Of a stretch of DNA of 64,000 nucleotides, positions 21,257 through 30,562 are shown piece by piece. The position numbers were made by a program, and so were the translations under genes. The notes below the pieces were generated by a model, which was given only the letters and a program-made list of their open reading frames with translations, was not told where the DNA came from and did no database searches. Position 1 is the first letter of the stretch. Each line of letters opens with the position of its first letter. Location: positions 62,001-126,000 of the forward strand of contig JBLHLC010000003.1 of assembly GCA_047619685.1 (NCBI GenBank), read 5' to 3'. The stretch comes from JABDJZ01 sp047619685 (GTDB lineage: Bacteria; Bacteroidota; Rhodothermia; Rhodothermales; UBA10348).

Positions 21257-23092
21257 TCAGTGCGAGACGATCAACGTCCGGCTATCGGAGAACGCCTGCC
21301 CTTCGATTCTTACCCAGTACCGACCCGCGGGCCAGGCCGCCACGTTGAGCTGGAATGTCAATTCCTCCTCCGGGCGAGCCACTCCCTCAAACAAGGTTGC
21401 TACCTGTCGGCCGACGGTGTCGTAGACCTTGACGGAAACCACCTGCGCGGCAGCAACTATGAGAGCCACCTGGGCAGACGTGTTCGTCGGATTGGGATAG
21501 ATGTCGGCAAGCAGGTGCGTGCCCGGAACCACATATACGTCTTCCTCAAACAAGGTCTTCTGGCTGCCCGCGGCGGACACCGTTACCAGCCGAATCCTGG
21601 ATTTCCCCGGGGGGAGACCTGCCGCGACCAACTCAAAGTCCTGTGAAACGCTCACCGTTCCGCCGCCCGCCGTCGTGGCGACGACGCTGGATGAACCGTC
21701 GGGCAACAGTCTGAGAAGTTCAAACCATTCGACATCCCGCTGGCGTGCCATGGTCCATCCAATCTGAATCCCGCTCGCACTCGTCGTCGTCTTATGATCG
21801 GCAAGGAGAGACTCCAGCAAGGCGGAAATCCTGAGGAGGAAGAGCCCCTCACCCCTTGAGCTTACCGCCACGGTGCCGTCCGAGAAGTACGGATAGACGC
21901 TCCACGTTCCGCCATACGACACCGCGCCGTTGTCTGGCGTCGTGTCGAAGTGCCCGATGGCCAACGGATTCACGGGATCGGAAACATCCAGCACACGGAG
22001 ACCCGACGTGTAGTTGGCCTCATAAAGAACCTGGCCCCTGACGTACAGGTTGTGGTCTATCGAGGTCGTACCCAGATCGAACTCGGAAGCCAATTGTGGG
22101 TCGTCGAGATCAGACACATCCCAAATCATCGTACGGGTGGTTTGACCCAGCCTGCCCTCGTCCAATTCGTCGTTTTGGTAGAAGTACCGCTGGTCTTCCG
22201 ATAACCATCCCTGATGCACGTACTGATTTGTCGGGTAGGTCCCGACGCCCAGCGACACCGGGTTCGCCTTGTCAGTGACGTCCGCCAGGGCGATGGAATC
22301 CTCGTTTGCCGCTACGCAAATCTCGCGACCTTGATATTTCGTATGCGGACCTGAATAGATGACACATTGCGCGTCGTGGGTGTAGGCCCGGCGAGTGCGC
22401 AAATCCCTATGGCAGCCGGCAAACAAAGGCCTTCTTGGGTTCCGGATGTCGATCATGTGCAGGCCCTGCGTGCATTCCCCCGAGGACGTACCCACGGCGT
22501 AGGCAAACCCTGACTCCTCGTTTATCACAATGTTGTGTGCGCTCCCAAAACCCTCGTATCGCGTCTGTTCGGTGAAGGTCACGGTACCGGGACCGCTTGC
22601 CGTCCTCAATTGGGTAAGGTCGAAAACCTGGAGGCCGTGGGCACCCGCTCCGTCGGACACAACGAATGCGTAGTTGTCATAGACTTTCACGTCGCGCCAG
22701 ACACTCGCCAAGGCTCCCGGGGTCCGCATCATCTCACCTACCAAACGAGGAGCCGCGGGATCGGTCACATCAACGAATGAGGTTCCGTCCCGCCGGCCAA
22801 GAAGGACATAACGCCGTCCCGTGTCAGGGTCCTCCCATCCCCACAGGTCGTTGAGCCCGGCACCCGACGTGCTCACCTCCTGGAGGGACATGTGCGCAAG
22901 GAGGTTGATATTCTGACAAGGAAAAATGCCCGCGAACCCATCAAGGCAGTCGGCAGACAGCGCGCCAGTTTTTGAGAGGACCCTCGTCTGACCAGCCTCC
23001 ACATCAGACTGCGTCTTTCCATCCAGGGCCTGGCCTTGGGCCGTTCCCGCAATCAAGATGACCGCAAATATGTTGATGGTCCGGCGCATCAT
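21257..23092 (-). CDS. Choice-of-anchor B family secreted protein with T9SS-type C-terminal tail
   Basis: 611 residues with a signal peptide (1-21). The middle is a propeller of LVIVD-like blades: VDVTDPAAPRLVGEM, LHMIDIRNPRRPLFAGC, ALADVTDKANPVSLG, RVLDVSDPVNPLAIGHF. Choice-of-anchor B landmarks present are SAHNIVINEESGFAYAVG, THDAQCVIYSGP, HQGWLSEDQRYF and SIDHNLYVRG. A linker Ig-like domain (about 420-520) follows, and the last 80 residues (YPNPTNTSAQVAL to the C-terminus) fit a type A T9SS sorting domain. It should be exported to the cell surface. The 4-base ATGA overlap with the upstream paralogue shows co-translation. Confidence 0.9.
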   Translation of the reverse strand: MMRRTINIFAVILIAGTAQGQALDGKTQSDVEAGQTRVLSKTGALSADCLDGFAGIFPCQNINLLAHMSLQEVSTSGAGLNDLWGWEDPDTGRRYVLLGRRDGTSFVDVTDPAAPRLVGEMMRTPGALASVWRDVKVYDNYAFVVSDGAGAHGLQVFDLTQLRTASGPGTVTFTEQTRYEGFGSAHNIVINEESGFAYAVGTSSGECTQGLHMIDIRNPRRPLFAGCHRDLRTRRAYTHDAQCVIYSGPHTKYQGREICVAANEDSIALADVTDKANPVSLGVGTYPTNQYVHQGWLSEDQRYFYQNDELDEGRLGQTTRTMIWDVSDLDDPQLASEFDLGTTSIDHNLYVRGQVLYEANYTSGLRVLDVSDPVNPLAIGHFDTTPDNGAVSYGGTWSVYPYFSDGTVAVSSRGEGLFLLRISALLESLLADHKTTTSASGIQIGWTMARQRDVEWFELLRLLPDGSSSVVATTAGGGTVSVSQDFELVAAGLPPGKSRIRLVTVSAAGSQKTLFEEDVYVVPGTHLLADIYPNPTNTSAQVALIVAAAQVVSVKVYDTVGRQVATLFEGVARPEEELTFQLNVAAWPAGRYWVRIEGQAFSDSRTLIVSH

Positions 23093-24645
23093 CTCCGTGT
23101 CACCACACGTGAGCGTATGGAACCGTTAAGCCTGACCTCGACGATGTAGGTACCAGCCGACAACCCCGAGCCGTCCAGGACAAATTCCCTGGTTCCCCCG
23201 GCGGCATCGCCCTCGAACACTACCGCGATTTCCCGTCCCAAAAGGTCCACCAACGCGACACGAAGCACGCCGGGCTCTTGAACATTCACTTCGACTGTGG
23301 CCGAGGTGTCGAAGGGGTTTGGAAACGCCCCGCCGACCGTGAACGATGTCGGCAACCCAGACGCCGGCTCGCGCGAAATAGAGAGGGCCGGATGTGTGGG
23401 CTGCAGGATAAATAACCCCTCGTCTATGGAGGAGACTGCTATCACCCCGCTCTCGAAGTAGGGATAACTGGACCACGTCCCAGCAAAACCCAGCCCGGAT
23501 CGATTGGGCGTTGTATCAAAGAAGCCAACTTCAACCGGCGCGGTTGGATCACTCACATCCAGAATCCTGAGGCCTGAGGTGTAGTTGGCCTGGTACGCAA
23601 AATCCCCCCGAACATAGAGATTGTGATCGATGGACAGGGTGGTCGCGAGGTATTCCGACGCAAACACCGGGTCGTCCAGATCGGAGACATCAAAGATCAG
23701 TGATCGCGCCGCCTCACCACGCGTCTCGTCCAGTTCGTCACCAAGAATGAAATAGCGCTGATCTTCCGTCAGCCAGCCCTGGTGTGCATACGCCACGCCC
23801 GGGTACTCGGCCTTGGCCAGTGCAACTGGTTGGCCCTTGACCGAGACATCGGCGATGGACACGGCCGTTTCATTGGAACCGAAGCAGATTTCTTTGCCGG
23901 CATGGTCCAGATCTGGTCCGTGGTATTCCACGCATTGTGCGTCGTGGGTGTAACCCGAGCCACTTCTGCCAGTCCCCTCGTGTGCGAAACACCCCACGAA
24001 GCGCGGAATCCCCGGAATCTGGATGTTGATCATGTGGAGGCCACCGCCGCAGTCGTTTCCGCCTGAGGAACCGACAGCGTAGGCAAAGCCGGTTGTCTCG
24101 TTGATGACGATATTGTGCGCACTTCCGAACCCAGTATAATGGGCGGTCATCTCGAACTCAGCAGGACGGCCAGCATGATTCCGTAGCTGCGTCAGATCGA
24201 ACACCTGCAGGCCGTGAAGGCCGGCGCGATCCGACACCACAAAGGCGTGATTGGCGTAGACTTTTACGTCTCGCCATGGGCTTGGGCCTGCACCAGAATG
24301 TCGCAGGGTCCCCACGACCCTGGGGAACTCGGCCTCGGAGATGTCCACAAAAGCCGTCCTGTCGTCCATCCCCAGGACCACATACTCAGAACCGGTATCA
24401 GGGTCCGTCCATCCCCATATGTCCAGTGCCTCCGCCGAACGCGTGTCCAACTCTTCGACGGACAGATGAGCCAGCAAGTCTACGGCGTCACAGGAATAAC
24501 CGGACGCTACCCCACCCAAACAAGCCGTCCTCAGACTCCCCACAGATTGCTGCGCCTCTGCAACATCCAGCGTCAGGGTGGTGATCAGGACAACAAGAAG
24601 TGCAACGCGCGTATCTTTCGCGCGCTTCCCAAAAGACACAGACAT
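23089..24645 (-). CDS. Choice-of-anchor B family secreted protein with T9SS-type tail (paralogue of the next gene)
   Basis: 518 residues from ATG 24645; the frame is open to 24990, but the signal peptide (FGKRAKDTRV then ALLVVLITTLTLDVAEA) fixes this start. It shares the LVIVD-type blades and landmarks of its neighbour: DIWGWTDPDTGSEYVVLG, SAHNIVINETTGFAYAVG, YTHDAQCVEYHGP, HQGWLTEDQRYFILGDE, SIDHNLYVRGDFAYQANY. It lacks the extra Ig-like linker and goes straight to the sorting domain (GGAFPNPFDTSATVEV to the end). It is the first gene of the unit. Its ATG overlaps the ATG of the divergent SDR gene within the same CATG. Confidence 0.9.
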   Translation of the reverse strand: MSVSFGKRAKDTRVALLVVLITTLTLDVAEAQQSVGSLRTACLGGVASGYSCDAVDLLAHLSVEELDTRSAEALDIWGWTDPDTGSEYVVLGMDDRTAFVDISEAEFPRVVGTLRHSGAGPSPWRDVKVYANHAFVVSDRAGLHGLQVFDLTQLRNHAGRPAEFEMTAHYTGFGSAHNIVINETTGFAYAVGSSGGNDCGGGLHMINIQIPGIPRFVGCFAHEGTGRSGSGYTHDAQCVEYHGPDLDHAGKEICFGSNETAVSIADVSVKGQPVALAKAEYPGVAYAHQGWLTEDQRYFILGDELDETRGEAARSLIFDVSDLDDPVFASEYLATTLSIDHNLYVRGDFAYQANYTSGLRILDVSDPTAPVEVGFFDTTPNRSGLGFAGTWSSYPYFESGVIAVSSIDEGLFILQPTHPALSISREPASGLPTSFTVGGAFPNPFDTSATVEVNVQEPGVLRVALVDLLGREIAVVFEGDAAGGTREFVLDGSGLSAGTYIVEVRLNGSIRSRVVTRR

Positions 24646-25432
24646 GAGACGACTAGACAATAAAACAGTATTCATTACAGGTGCCTCGGCAGGCATTGGC
24701 AAGGCATGCGCCGAGGGATTCGCAGCTGAGGGCGCCAGGCTATTGCTCTGCGCCCGCCGGCTAGCGCGGCTCGAGCCGGTTGCGGCGTTGTTGAAAGATA
24801 CATACAATGTTGACGTCCGGACGTTTTCGTTGGACGTAACCGACTCAAACGAGATCCGGAATGCCATGGAGGCACTCCCAGCGGAATGGCGCCAGATTGA
24901 CGTCCTTATCAACAATGCAGGAAAGGCGCTGGGAAGGGCCACTTTCCACGAGGGCGACCTGGAGGACATGGACGGCATGCTGCACGCCAACGTCCGCGGT
25001 CTGATTCACGTATCGCGCTCGGTGATTCCGGGAATGGTGGCGCGTGGGCAGGGACATGTCATCAACATTGGCTCGGTCGCAGGTAAGTGGACCTACCCGA
25101 GTGGCTCGGTTTATTGCGCGACGAAGGCGGCGGTGGCCGCTCTATCTGAAGGCATGAAAATGGATCTGCATGGGACGGGCGTTCGCGTCAGCAGCGTGGA
25201 TCCCGGCCTTGTGGAAACCGAGTTTTCCCTGGTGCGATTCCACGGCGACGAGGAAGAAGCCGCCAAGGTCTACGCCAACATTGCCCCCCTGACGGCAGCG
25301 GACGTGGCGGACGTCGTGGTTTTCTGCGCCACCCGACCCGCCCACGTGAACCTGAATCAAATCGTGATGATGTGTACGGACCAGTCTTCGTCCACCATGG
25401 TCTTCCGCCACCCCGCCAGGCAAGAATCCTGA
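24644..25432 (+). CDS. Short-chain dehydrogenase/reductase (YdfG-like)
   Basis: 262 residues, classical SDR. The NAD(P) motif TGASAGIG is at 11-18, NNAG near 90, the catalytic Ser in INIGSVAGKW near 140, and YCATK (Tyr/Lys) near 155. SVDPGLVETEFSLVRFHGDEEEA and the C-terminal region ending in MMCTDQSSSTMVFR resemble E. coli YdfG, which oxidises serine and 3-hydroxy acids with NADP. The ATG at 24644 shares CATG with the divergent secreted-protein gene, so its leader must lie inside that gene. An in-frame ATG at 24578 would add a non-conserved extension. Confidence 0.9.
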   Translation: MRRLDNKTVFITGASAGIGKACAEGFAAEGARLLLCARRLARLEPVAALLKDTYNVDVRTFSLDVTDSNEIRNAMEALPAEWRQIDVLINNAGKALGRATFHEGDLEDMDGMLHANVRGLIHVSRSVIPGMVARGQGHVINIGSVAGKWTYPSGSVYCATKAAVAALSEGMKMDLHGTGVRVSSVDPGLVETEFSLVRFHGDEEEAAKVYANIAPLTAADVADVVVFCATRPAHVNLNQIVMMCTDQSSSTMVFRHPARQES

Positions 25433-25436
25433 CGGG

Positions 25437-25470
25437 ATGCCGGTCGTCGTCGCGGACGCGGCATGGTTTT
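25437..25470 (+). terminator. Weak candidate terminator after the SDR gene
   Basis: ATGCCG (25437-25442) pairs with CGGCAT (25459-25464), with a few inner pairs, followed by GGTTTTGG. The T run is only four bases, so this is tentative. Confidence 0.25.
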
Positions 25471-25506
25471 GGCGTTGCTCTGGGGTGAATCTAACCGGGC
25501 GAGACT

Positions 25507-25710
25507 ATGTCCCGACACATCCCCAGTGCGCGATTGACACATCACGAGATAGCCAGCCTTCTGACTGGCTCCATCGACCCTGAGGAGCGGAAGCAGCTCC
25601 TGACCCGCTTGGCGGCCGACTCGGACGCGCGCGAACTCCTTCAGATGGCTCTGGAGGCCCTGAAAGCCGCGGACGAAGAGGACAGGTCCCAGGGTCGCCA
25701 CGCAGCCTAG
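25507..25710 (+). CDS. Small hypothetical protein (67 residues), anti-sigma-like
   Basis: Short acidic and basic helical protein without cysteines or signal peptide. SARLTHHEIASLLTGSIDPE followed by ERKQLLTRLAADSDARELL resembles the N-terminal helices of anti-sigma or zinc-finger-type regulators (HxExxxLLxGSLxPEE pattern) but lacks their zinc ligands and a membrane helix. It begins with ATG 74 bases after the SDR and 93 bases before the D-aminoacylase gene. No partner sigma factor is adjacent. Its function is unknown. Confidence 0.6.
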   Translation: MSRHIPSARLTHHEIASLLTGSIDPEERKQLLTRLAADSDARELLQMALEALKAADEEDRSQGRHAA

Positions 25711-25803
25711 CTGGACGAGTTTCGCAGCGGAAGACCATCTTCGCCCCGGAATATTCTGGCGCGACGGATCCGTACATTTTGCCGCCACTCAACCTCAGGC
25801 GAG

Positions 25804-27405
25804 ATGCGATTCCTTCCTTTTGCGCTCTTAATGTTTTTTGCCGCAGAGCCGGCGTCGGGGCAACCCGTATTTTCGGTCATCTTTGAGCATGCCACCGTCG
25901 TTGACGGAACCGGGGCCGACCCCTTCGTTGCCGACGTTGGAATAATCGGAGACCGAATCGGGGCCATTGGCGATCTTTCCGGCGAGAATCGGTACCGGGC
26001 AGCCTCGCGGGTGGACGCCACCGGCCTGGTCGTTGCACCCGGGTTCATAGACATTCATAGTCATGCGGTCGGGGGCGGGGCCACGGGGTCACTCGCCAGC
26101 AGGCCAGATGCCGAGAACCTGGTCCGGCAAGGAGTAACGACCGTGATGGGGGGGCAGGACGGTTCCTCGCCCTGGCCCATTGGAGAGGCGCTCGCATTCT
26201 TCGACTCCCACCCGGCTGCCGTGAATGTGGGACTCTTTGTCGGACAGGGCACCATCAGAAGCCTCGTCGTAGGCCCTTCGAACGTCAAGCCCACCCAGGA
26301 CCAGCTGTTTCAGATGTTCGCGATCGTGCGGCGATCCATGGACGACGGTGCGTTCGGGCTTAGCTCCGGCCTTGAATACACGCCGGGGATGTTCGCGGAC
26401 ACGGAGGAATTGACACAACTCGCGGCACAGACCGCCAGCTACCAGGGCCTGTATATCAGTCACGTCCGGGATGAGGGTGGGGGCCTGATGGATAGCGTCA
26501 ACGAACTCATCGAGATCGCGCGCGGAGCGGGCATTGCAGCCCAACTCACCCATCACAAGATAATTGGCAAAGGGCGATGGGGGGGCACGGCGACATCGCT
26601 GGCACGGGTCGAGGAAGCCCGGTCAGCGGGGCTGGACATCACCATTGACGTCTATCCTTACACCGCGTCCAGCACCGGAATGACAATTCTATTCCCGGCC
26701 TGGTCCAAGGATGGCGGACTGGAGGCCTTGCAGGGCCGGCTGGCCGACGAAGGCACAGCCGCTCGAATCCGCCGGGATGTTATTGCGCACATCAACTCCG
26801 AGCGGGGGGGAGATCCGTCCACCATTGTCGCAGCTGGCTGCAGCTTCGATTCAACGCTTGCCGGTAAGTCGCTCGCAGACATGGCCCGTGATCGGGGCCT
26901 GGCCGTTACGGTTCCGAACGCCGCGGACATTGCGATGGACCTGGTCAGGCGTGGCAGTTGCCAGGGGGTCTTCCACTCCATGTCTGACGACGATGTCTCG
27001 CGGGTGATGCGTTCTCCGTACGCCATGTTGGCCTCGGATGGAGGCGTCCCGGAGTTTGGAGTAGGCGCACCGCACCCACGTAGTTACGGCACCTTTGCAC
27101 GGGTGCTGAGCCGGTATGTCCGCGATGAGCAGGTGCTCACGCTCTCCGAGGCCGTGCAAAGAATGTCTGGCACACCCGCTGCCCGGCTCGGGTTGGCAGA
27201 CCGCGGGATCCTGGCCGTGGGGCGTCGCGCCGATCTGGCCGTCTTCGACCCGGAGACCGTCCAGGATCTGGCCACATTTCAGGATCCGCATCGCTACGCG
27301 GCGGGCATGAGATACGTCCTCGTCAACGGAGTCCGGGTACTCTGGGACGGCGAGGTGACAGGCCAACGCCCGGGACTTGCTATTCGCAAGGAGATTGGGC
27401 GATAA
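25804..27405 (+). CDS. Secreted D-aminoacylase-type amidohydrolase
   Basis: 533 residues. A signal peptide (1-19, ending ASG) makes it periplasmic or surface. The amidohydrolase barrel starts with DIHSHAVGG (metal His 85 and 87 after VVAPGFI), continues with GFSS-type GLSSGLEYTPG, ISHVRDEGGG with ELIEIARGAGI, LTHHKIIGKGRWG, IDVYPYTASSTGM and the catalytic-Asp segment MLASDGGVPEFG, then ends with RADLAVFDP and the second small beta-sandwich. This is the pattern of N-acyl-D-amino-acid deacylases. The gene lies 111 bases upstream of a TonB receptor, which suggests hydrolysis of peptides or acyl-amino acids taken up by that receptor; that link is inference. Confidence 0.9.
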   Translation: MRFLPFALLMFFAAEPASGQPVFSVIFEHATVVDGTGADPFVADVGIIGDRIGAIGDLSGENRYRAASRVDATGLVVAPGFIDIHSHAVGGGATGSLASRPDAENLVRQGVTTVMGGQDGSSPWPIGEALAFFDSHPAAVNVGLFVGQGTIRSLVVGPSNVKPTQDQLFQMFAIVRRSMDDGAFGLSSGLEYTPGMFADTEELTQLAAQTASYQGLYISHVRDEGGGLMDSVNELIEIARGAGIAAQLTHHKIIGKGRWGGTATSLARVEEARSAGLDITIDVYPYTASSTGMTILFPAWSKDGGLEALQGRLADEGTAARIRRDVIAHINSERGGDPSTIVAAGCSFDSTLAGKSLADMARDRGLAVTVPNAADIAMDLVRRGSCQGVFHSMSDDDVSRVMRSPYAMLASDGGVPEFGVGAPHPRSYGTFARVLSRYVRDEQVLTLSEAVQRMSGTPAARLGLADRGILAVGRRADLAVFDPETVQDLATFQDPHRYAAGMRYVLVNGVRVLWDGEVTGQRPGLAIRKEIGR

Positions 27406-27516
27406 TGGAAAATATCCGCGGAAGCGCTTTTGCGTTATAATGGCGGAAATGGGAGAGATCTCATGCCAAGTGTTTGAATGCCCGCCCGTGCACCCCTCAA
27501 TCAATTTGAGCCAGCC

Positions 27517-30330
27517 ATGAAAATGTTTGTATCAGGTCCCCGCCTACTCGCCTTCGCGTTATTGGTGGCCGTCGCGGCCCTCTCGGCCCCATCCGCCTTT
27601 GCCCAAAATGGTAGCGTCTCCGGAGTGGTGACTGACGCAGATGATGGTGGCCAGTTGGCCGGAGCCAATGTGCAAGTGATCGGCAATAGCGGATCCATGC
27701 TCACCGGGACGGCAACAGACATCGACGGTCGTTACACGCTTACCGGTATCGCCGCCGGTTCCTATACCATCCGGGCCTCCTTCATCGGCTACGGGGTTTC
27801 GGACGCCACCGTGCAGATTGTCTCGGGCCAGACGGCTACGGTTGATTTTGCGCTCACCGTCGGTATCACGTTGAACACCGTGGTTGTGACCTCCGGCCGG
27901 CAGCCGGAGAAGGTGCTGGATGCCCCGGCGTCCATTTCAGTCCTGACCGCAAAAGACATGACTTCCGATGTTGGAATGTCCTCCGTGGAGGCCCTTCGCA
28001 ACACGACAGGCGTTGATATCGCCCAGACGGGAGTTGATCGCCGAGAACTTGTACTCCGCGGATTCAATAACGCTTTCTCGGGAGCCACCTATGTGCTGAC
28101 CGATTATCGGCAGGCCGCGGCCCCGTCACTTGGCGTGAACCTCTACAGCCTGATGCCCAACATCAACATCGACGTGGACCGCGTCGAGGTCGTGCGCGGC
28201 CCGGGATCGGCGCTATACGGTGCCGGTGTGGACTCCGGAGTCATTCACTTCATTACGAAGGGCCCGTTTGAGCATCCGGGCACGACGATCTCCGTTTCCG
28301 GTGGGGAACGGTCCTATATGGGAGTGCAGTTTCGACATGCAGGCGTATTGAGCCCAAAATTCGGCTACAAGATCACGGGTACCGTTGGGCAAGCAAACGA
28401 CTGGGAAATGGACCCTTCTGACCCGACCGACGCCCAGCAACTGGCCGGAGATGTGACCGCTCGGAACAATGACTTCGAGAAGTTGAACCTCAATGGCAAC
28501 TTCGAATTCCGCCCAAAGGCAGGCACGTCGATCATTGGCAACTTCGGCTATTCGGAGTTAACCGCCACCGTGCTCTCCGGCATCGGCACGCTCCAGGCCA
28601 TCGGGTTCGGCTACAAGTACGGCCAACTCAGGCTCCAGACCGGCAACTTCTTTGCGCAGACCTACGTGAACCAGAATAATGCTGGAGAATCCTATGTTTA
28701 TGATCAGGACTTCAACGGCGATGGCGTTCCTGATCCCGTAACCGACAACGGCATCCAGGTGGCTTTTCAGGCGCAGTATGACTACCAGATGAGCAACAAG
28801 CAGAGCTTCATCATCGGGGCAGACGCAGACCTGACCCGGCCGGACACAGACGGCACGATACTGGGCCGTAACGAGGACATGGACTCCATCAACGAGTACG
28901 GCGCCTACATCCAGTCACAGACCGCGCTGTCGCCCAAGTTTGATATGGTTCTTGCCCTTCGGGGTGACTACAACGACGTTCTCGAGGCGGCCACTGTGTC
29001 GCCGCGCGCGGCCTTCGTGTTCAAGGCGGCTAGTAATCACTCGTTCAGGGCCACGTTCAACCGGGCCTTCTCCAGCCCAGGCACCAACTCTAACTTCCTG
29101 GACATCGTGGCTTCCACCTCGCCTTTGGTGGCGCGGGGACGCGGCACGGCTGGCGGGTTCACCTGGGAACGTGACGCCTCGTACCGGGGACTGGGTGCCA
29201 TTACGGACCTTGCCGCAACCAGCCTGTTGCCCAACTCTCTGGGTGAACTTGGTCCCGTCGGCGCGGACCTGACGGATATCTACGAGTTGGTGTATGGCGG
29301 CCTTGCGGCAATGGGTGTCCCACAGATCACCGGCATTCTGAACGCACAGGGCATCCCAGTCAACGATGCCATCACCGGCCAACTTCTGGCTCTACTTAGC
29401 CCCGCGGGCGGGACCAACGTAACAGGGTTTTCCCCTGGAATCATGGGGATCCTGAACCTGACGACTGGCTCGGTGGGGTCTTTCGCCGATGACCTTTCGA
29501 ACATCAAGCCTCTCGAGCAGACCACGACCCAGACCTTTGAGGTTGGCTACAAGGGATTCATCGCCAACAAGTTCTCCTTCACGGTTGATGCTTATTACAC
29601 CCAAAAAGAGAACTTCATCGGCCCACTCCTGCTGGAGACGCCGCTGGTACTTACGCCCAACCTTGCCGGCGACCTCTCAGCCGCACTGGCGGCTGGGATC
29701 CAGGGGAACGCCCCATTGGCTGGGGCTCTTGGATCATTCGGGCTGACCCCTGCCGCCGTTGCCGGCCTGATCGTTCAGCTATCGGAGCCCAGTTTCCCGT
29801 CGGCTGTGGGCATTGTGCAGCCGGCCGAAAACAACCCTGGCGTAGGGATCGCACCTGAACTCATGCTCTCCTACCGAAACTTCGGTAAGCTGAGCTACTC
29901 GGGCGTGGATGTCTCGATGGACTACTTCCACAGCGACCAGCTTTCCTTCTTTGCAAACGTTTCCTGGGTCTCCGACTCGTTTTTTGATTCCACCGAATTG
30001 GAAGAGGAGAACACGGATCTTGAACTGGCGCTCAACGCCACGACGTTCAAGGGACGGGTCGGCGTGCGGTACGAGGCGGATTCTGGCCTGTCCGCCAACG
30101 TTGCGATGCGGTACACGGACGGATTCCCAATTCGCTCCGGCCCCTACATCGGTGACCTACCGTCCTTCACGCTTGTTGACGTCAGCCTCGGCTATGACCT
30201 GAGCGCTACCGTCCCTGGCCTGACCCTCAACGTGGGCGTGAACAACGCGCTGAACGAGTCCCACCGCGAGTTCATTGGCGCTCCTCTCCTGGGACGCATG
30301 GTGATTGGACGCATGACCTACTCCTTCTAG
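27517..30330 (+). CDS. TonB-dependent receptor with carboxypeptidase-regulatory-like N-terminal domain
   Basis: 937 residues from ATG 27517. The signal peptide ends in AFAQ near residue 30. A CarboxypepD_reg-like domain follows (SVSGVVTDADDGGQLAGANV to about residue 110), then the plug (VVVTSGRQPEKVLDAPASISVL, RGFNNAFSG, VDRVEVVRGPGSALYG) and an outer-membrane barrel ending in the terminal Phe of RMTYSF. Plug and barrel are intact. There is no STN domain, so it is a transporter rather than a sigma-signalling receptor. The substrate is unknown. A TATAAT at 27436-27441 upstream may be a -10 box but has no good -35 partner. A strong terminator follows. Confidence 0.93.
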   Translation: MKMFVSGPRLLAFALLVAVAALSAPSAFAQNGSVSGVVTDADDGGQLAGANVQVIGNSGSMLTGTATDIDGRYTLTGIAAGSYTIRASFIGYGVSDATVQIVSGQTATVDFALTVGITLNTVVVTSGRQPEKVLDAPASISVLTAKDMTSDVGMSSVEALRNTTGVDIAQTGVDRRELVLRGFNNAFSGATYVLTDYRQAAAPSLGVNLYSLMPNINIDVDRVEVVRGPGSALYGAGVDSGVIHFITKGPFEHPGTTISVSGGERSYMGVQFRHAGVLSPKFGYKITGTVGQANDWEMDPSDPTDAQQLAGDVTARNNDFEKLNLNGNFEFRPKAGTSIIGNFGYSELTATVLSGIGTLQAIGFGYKYGQLRLQTGNFFAQTYVNQNNAGESYVYDQDFNGDGVPDPVTDNGIQVAFQAQYDYQMSNKQSFIIGADADLTRPDTDGTILGRNEDMDSINEYGAYIQSQTALSPKFDMVLALRGDYNDVLEAATVSPRAAFVFKAASNHSFRATFNRAFSSPGTNSNFLDIVASTSPLVARGRGTAGGFTWERDASYRGLGAITDLAATSLLPNSLGELGPVGADLTDIYELVYGGLAAMGVPQITGILNAQGIPVNDAITGQLLALLSPAGGTNVTGFSPGIMGILNLTTGSVGSFADDLSNIKPLEQTTTQTFEVGYKGFIANKFSFTVDAYYTQKENFIGPLLLETPLVLTPNLAGDLSAALAAGIQGNAPLAGALGSFGLTPAAVAGLIVQLSEPSFPSAVGIVQPAENNPGVGIAPELMLSYRNFGKLSYSGVDVSMDYFHSDQLSFFANVSWVSDSFFDSTELEEENTDLELALNATTFKGRVGVRYEADSGLSANVAMRYTDGFPIRSGPYIGDLPSFTLVDVSLGYDLSATVPGLTLNVGVNNALNESHREFIGAPLLGRMVIGRMTYSF

Positions 30331-30372
30331 GATCGCTCCTGGCCACGTATTGGTGGCCTTCGGGTCTTTGTT

Positions 30373-30412
30373 GAGCCCCGGCGCGAACCCCGCGCCGGGG
30401 CTCATTTGTTTA
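30373..30412 (+). terminator. Rho-independent terminator of the TonB receptor gene
   Basis: A perfect 13-bp GC-rich stem (30373-30385 with 30391-30403), five-base loop AACCC, followed by ATTTGTTTAT. It closes the transcription unit before the nuo operon. Confidence 0.88.
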
Positions 30413-30562
30413 TCCTGAGCTCGTTCCGGCCGGTTTGATCGCCGGCCAATTGGCGCCTCCGTCCATTTGCCCAATATTCAACGCCGAACGTTGATCTGGG
30501 AGAGGCCGCCCCGTAGCTTCGTAGTTGCCTTTTTCGGCCCTTTTAGCCCTCGCGCGTCCCCC

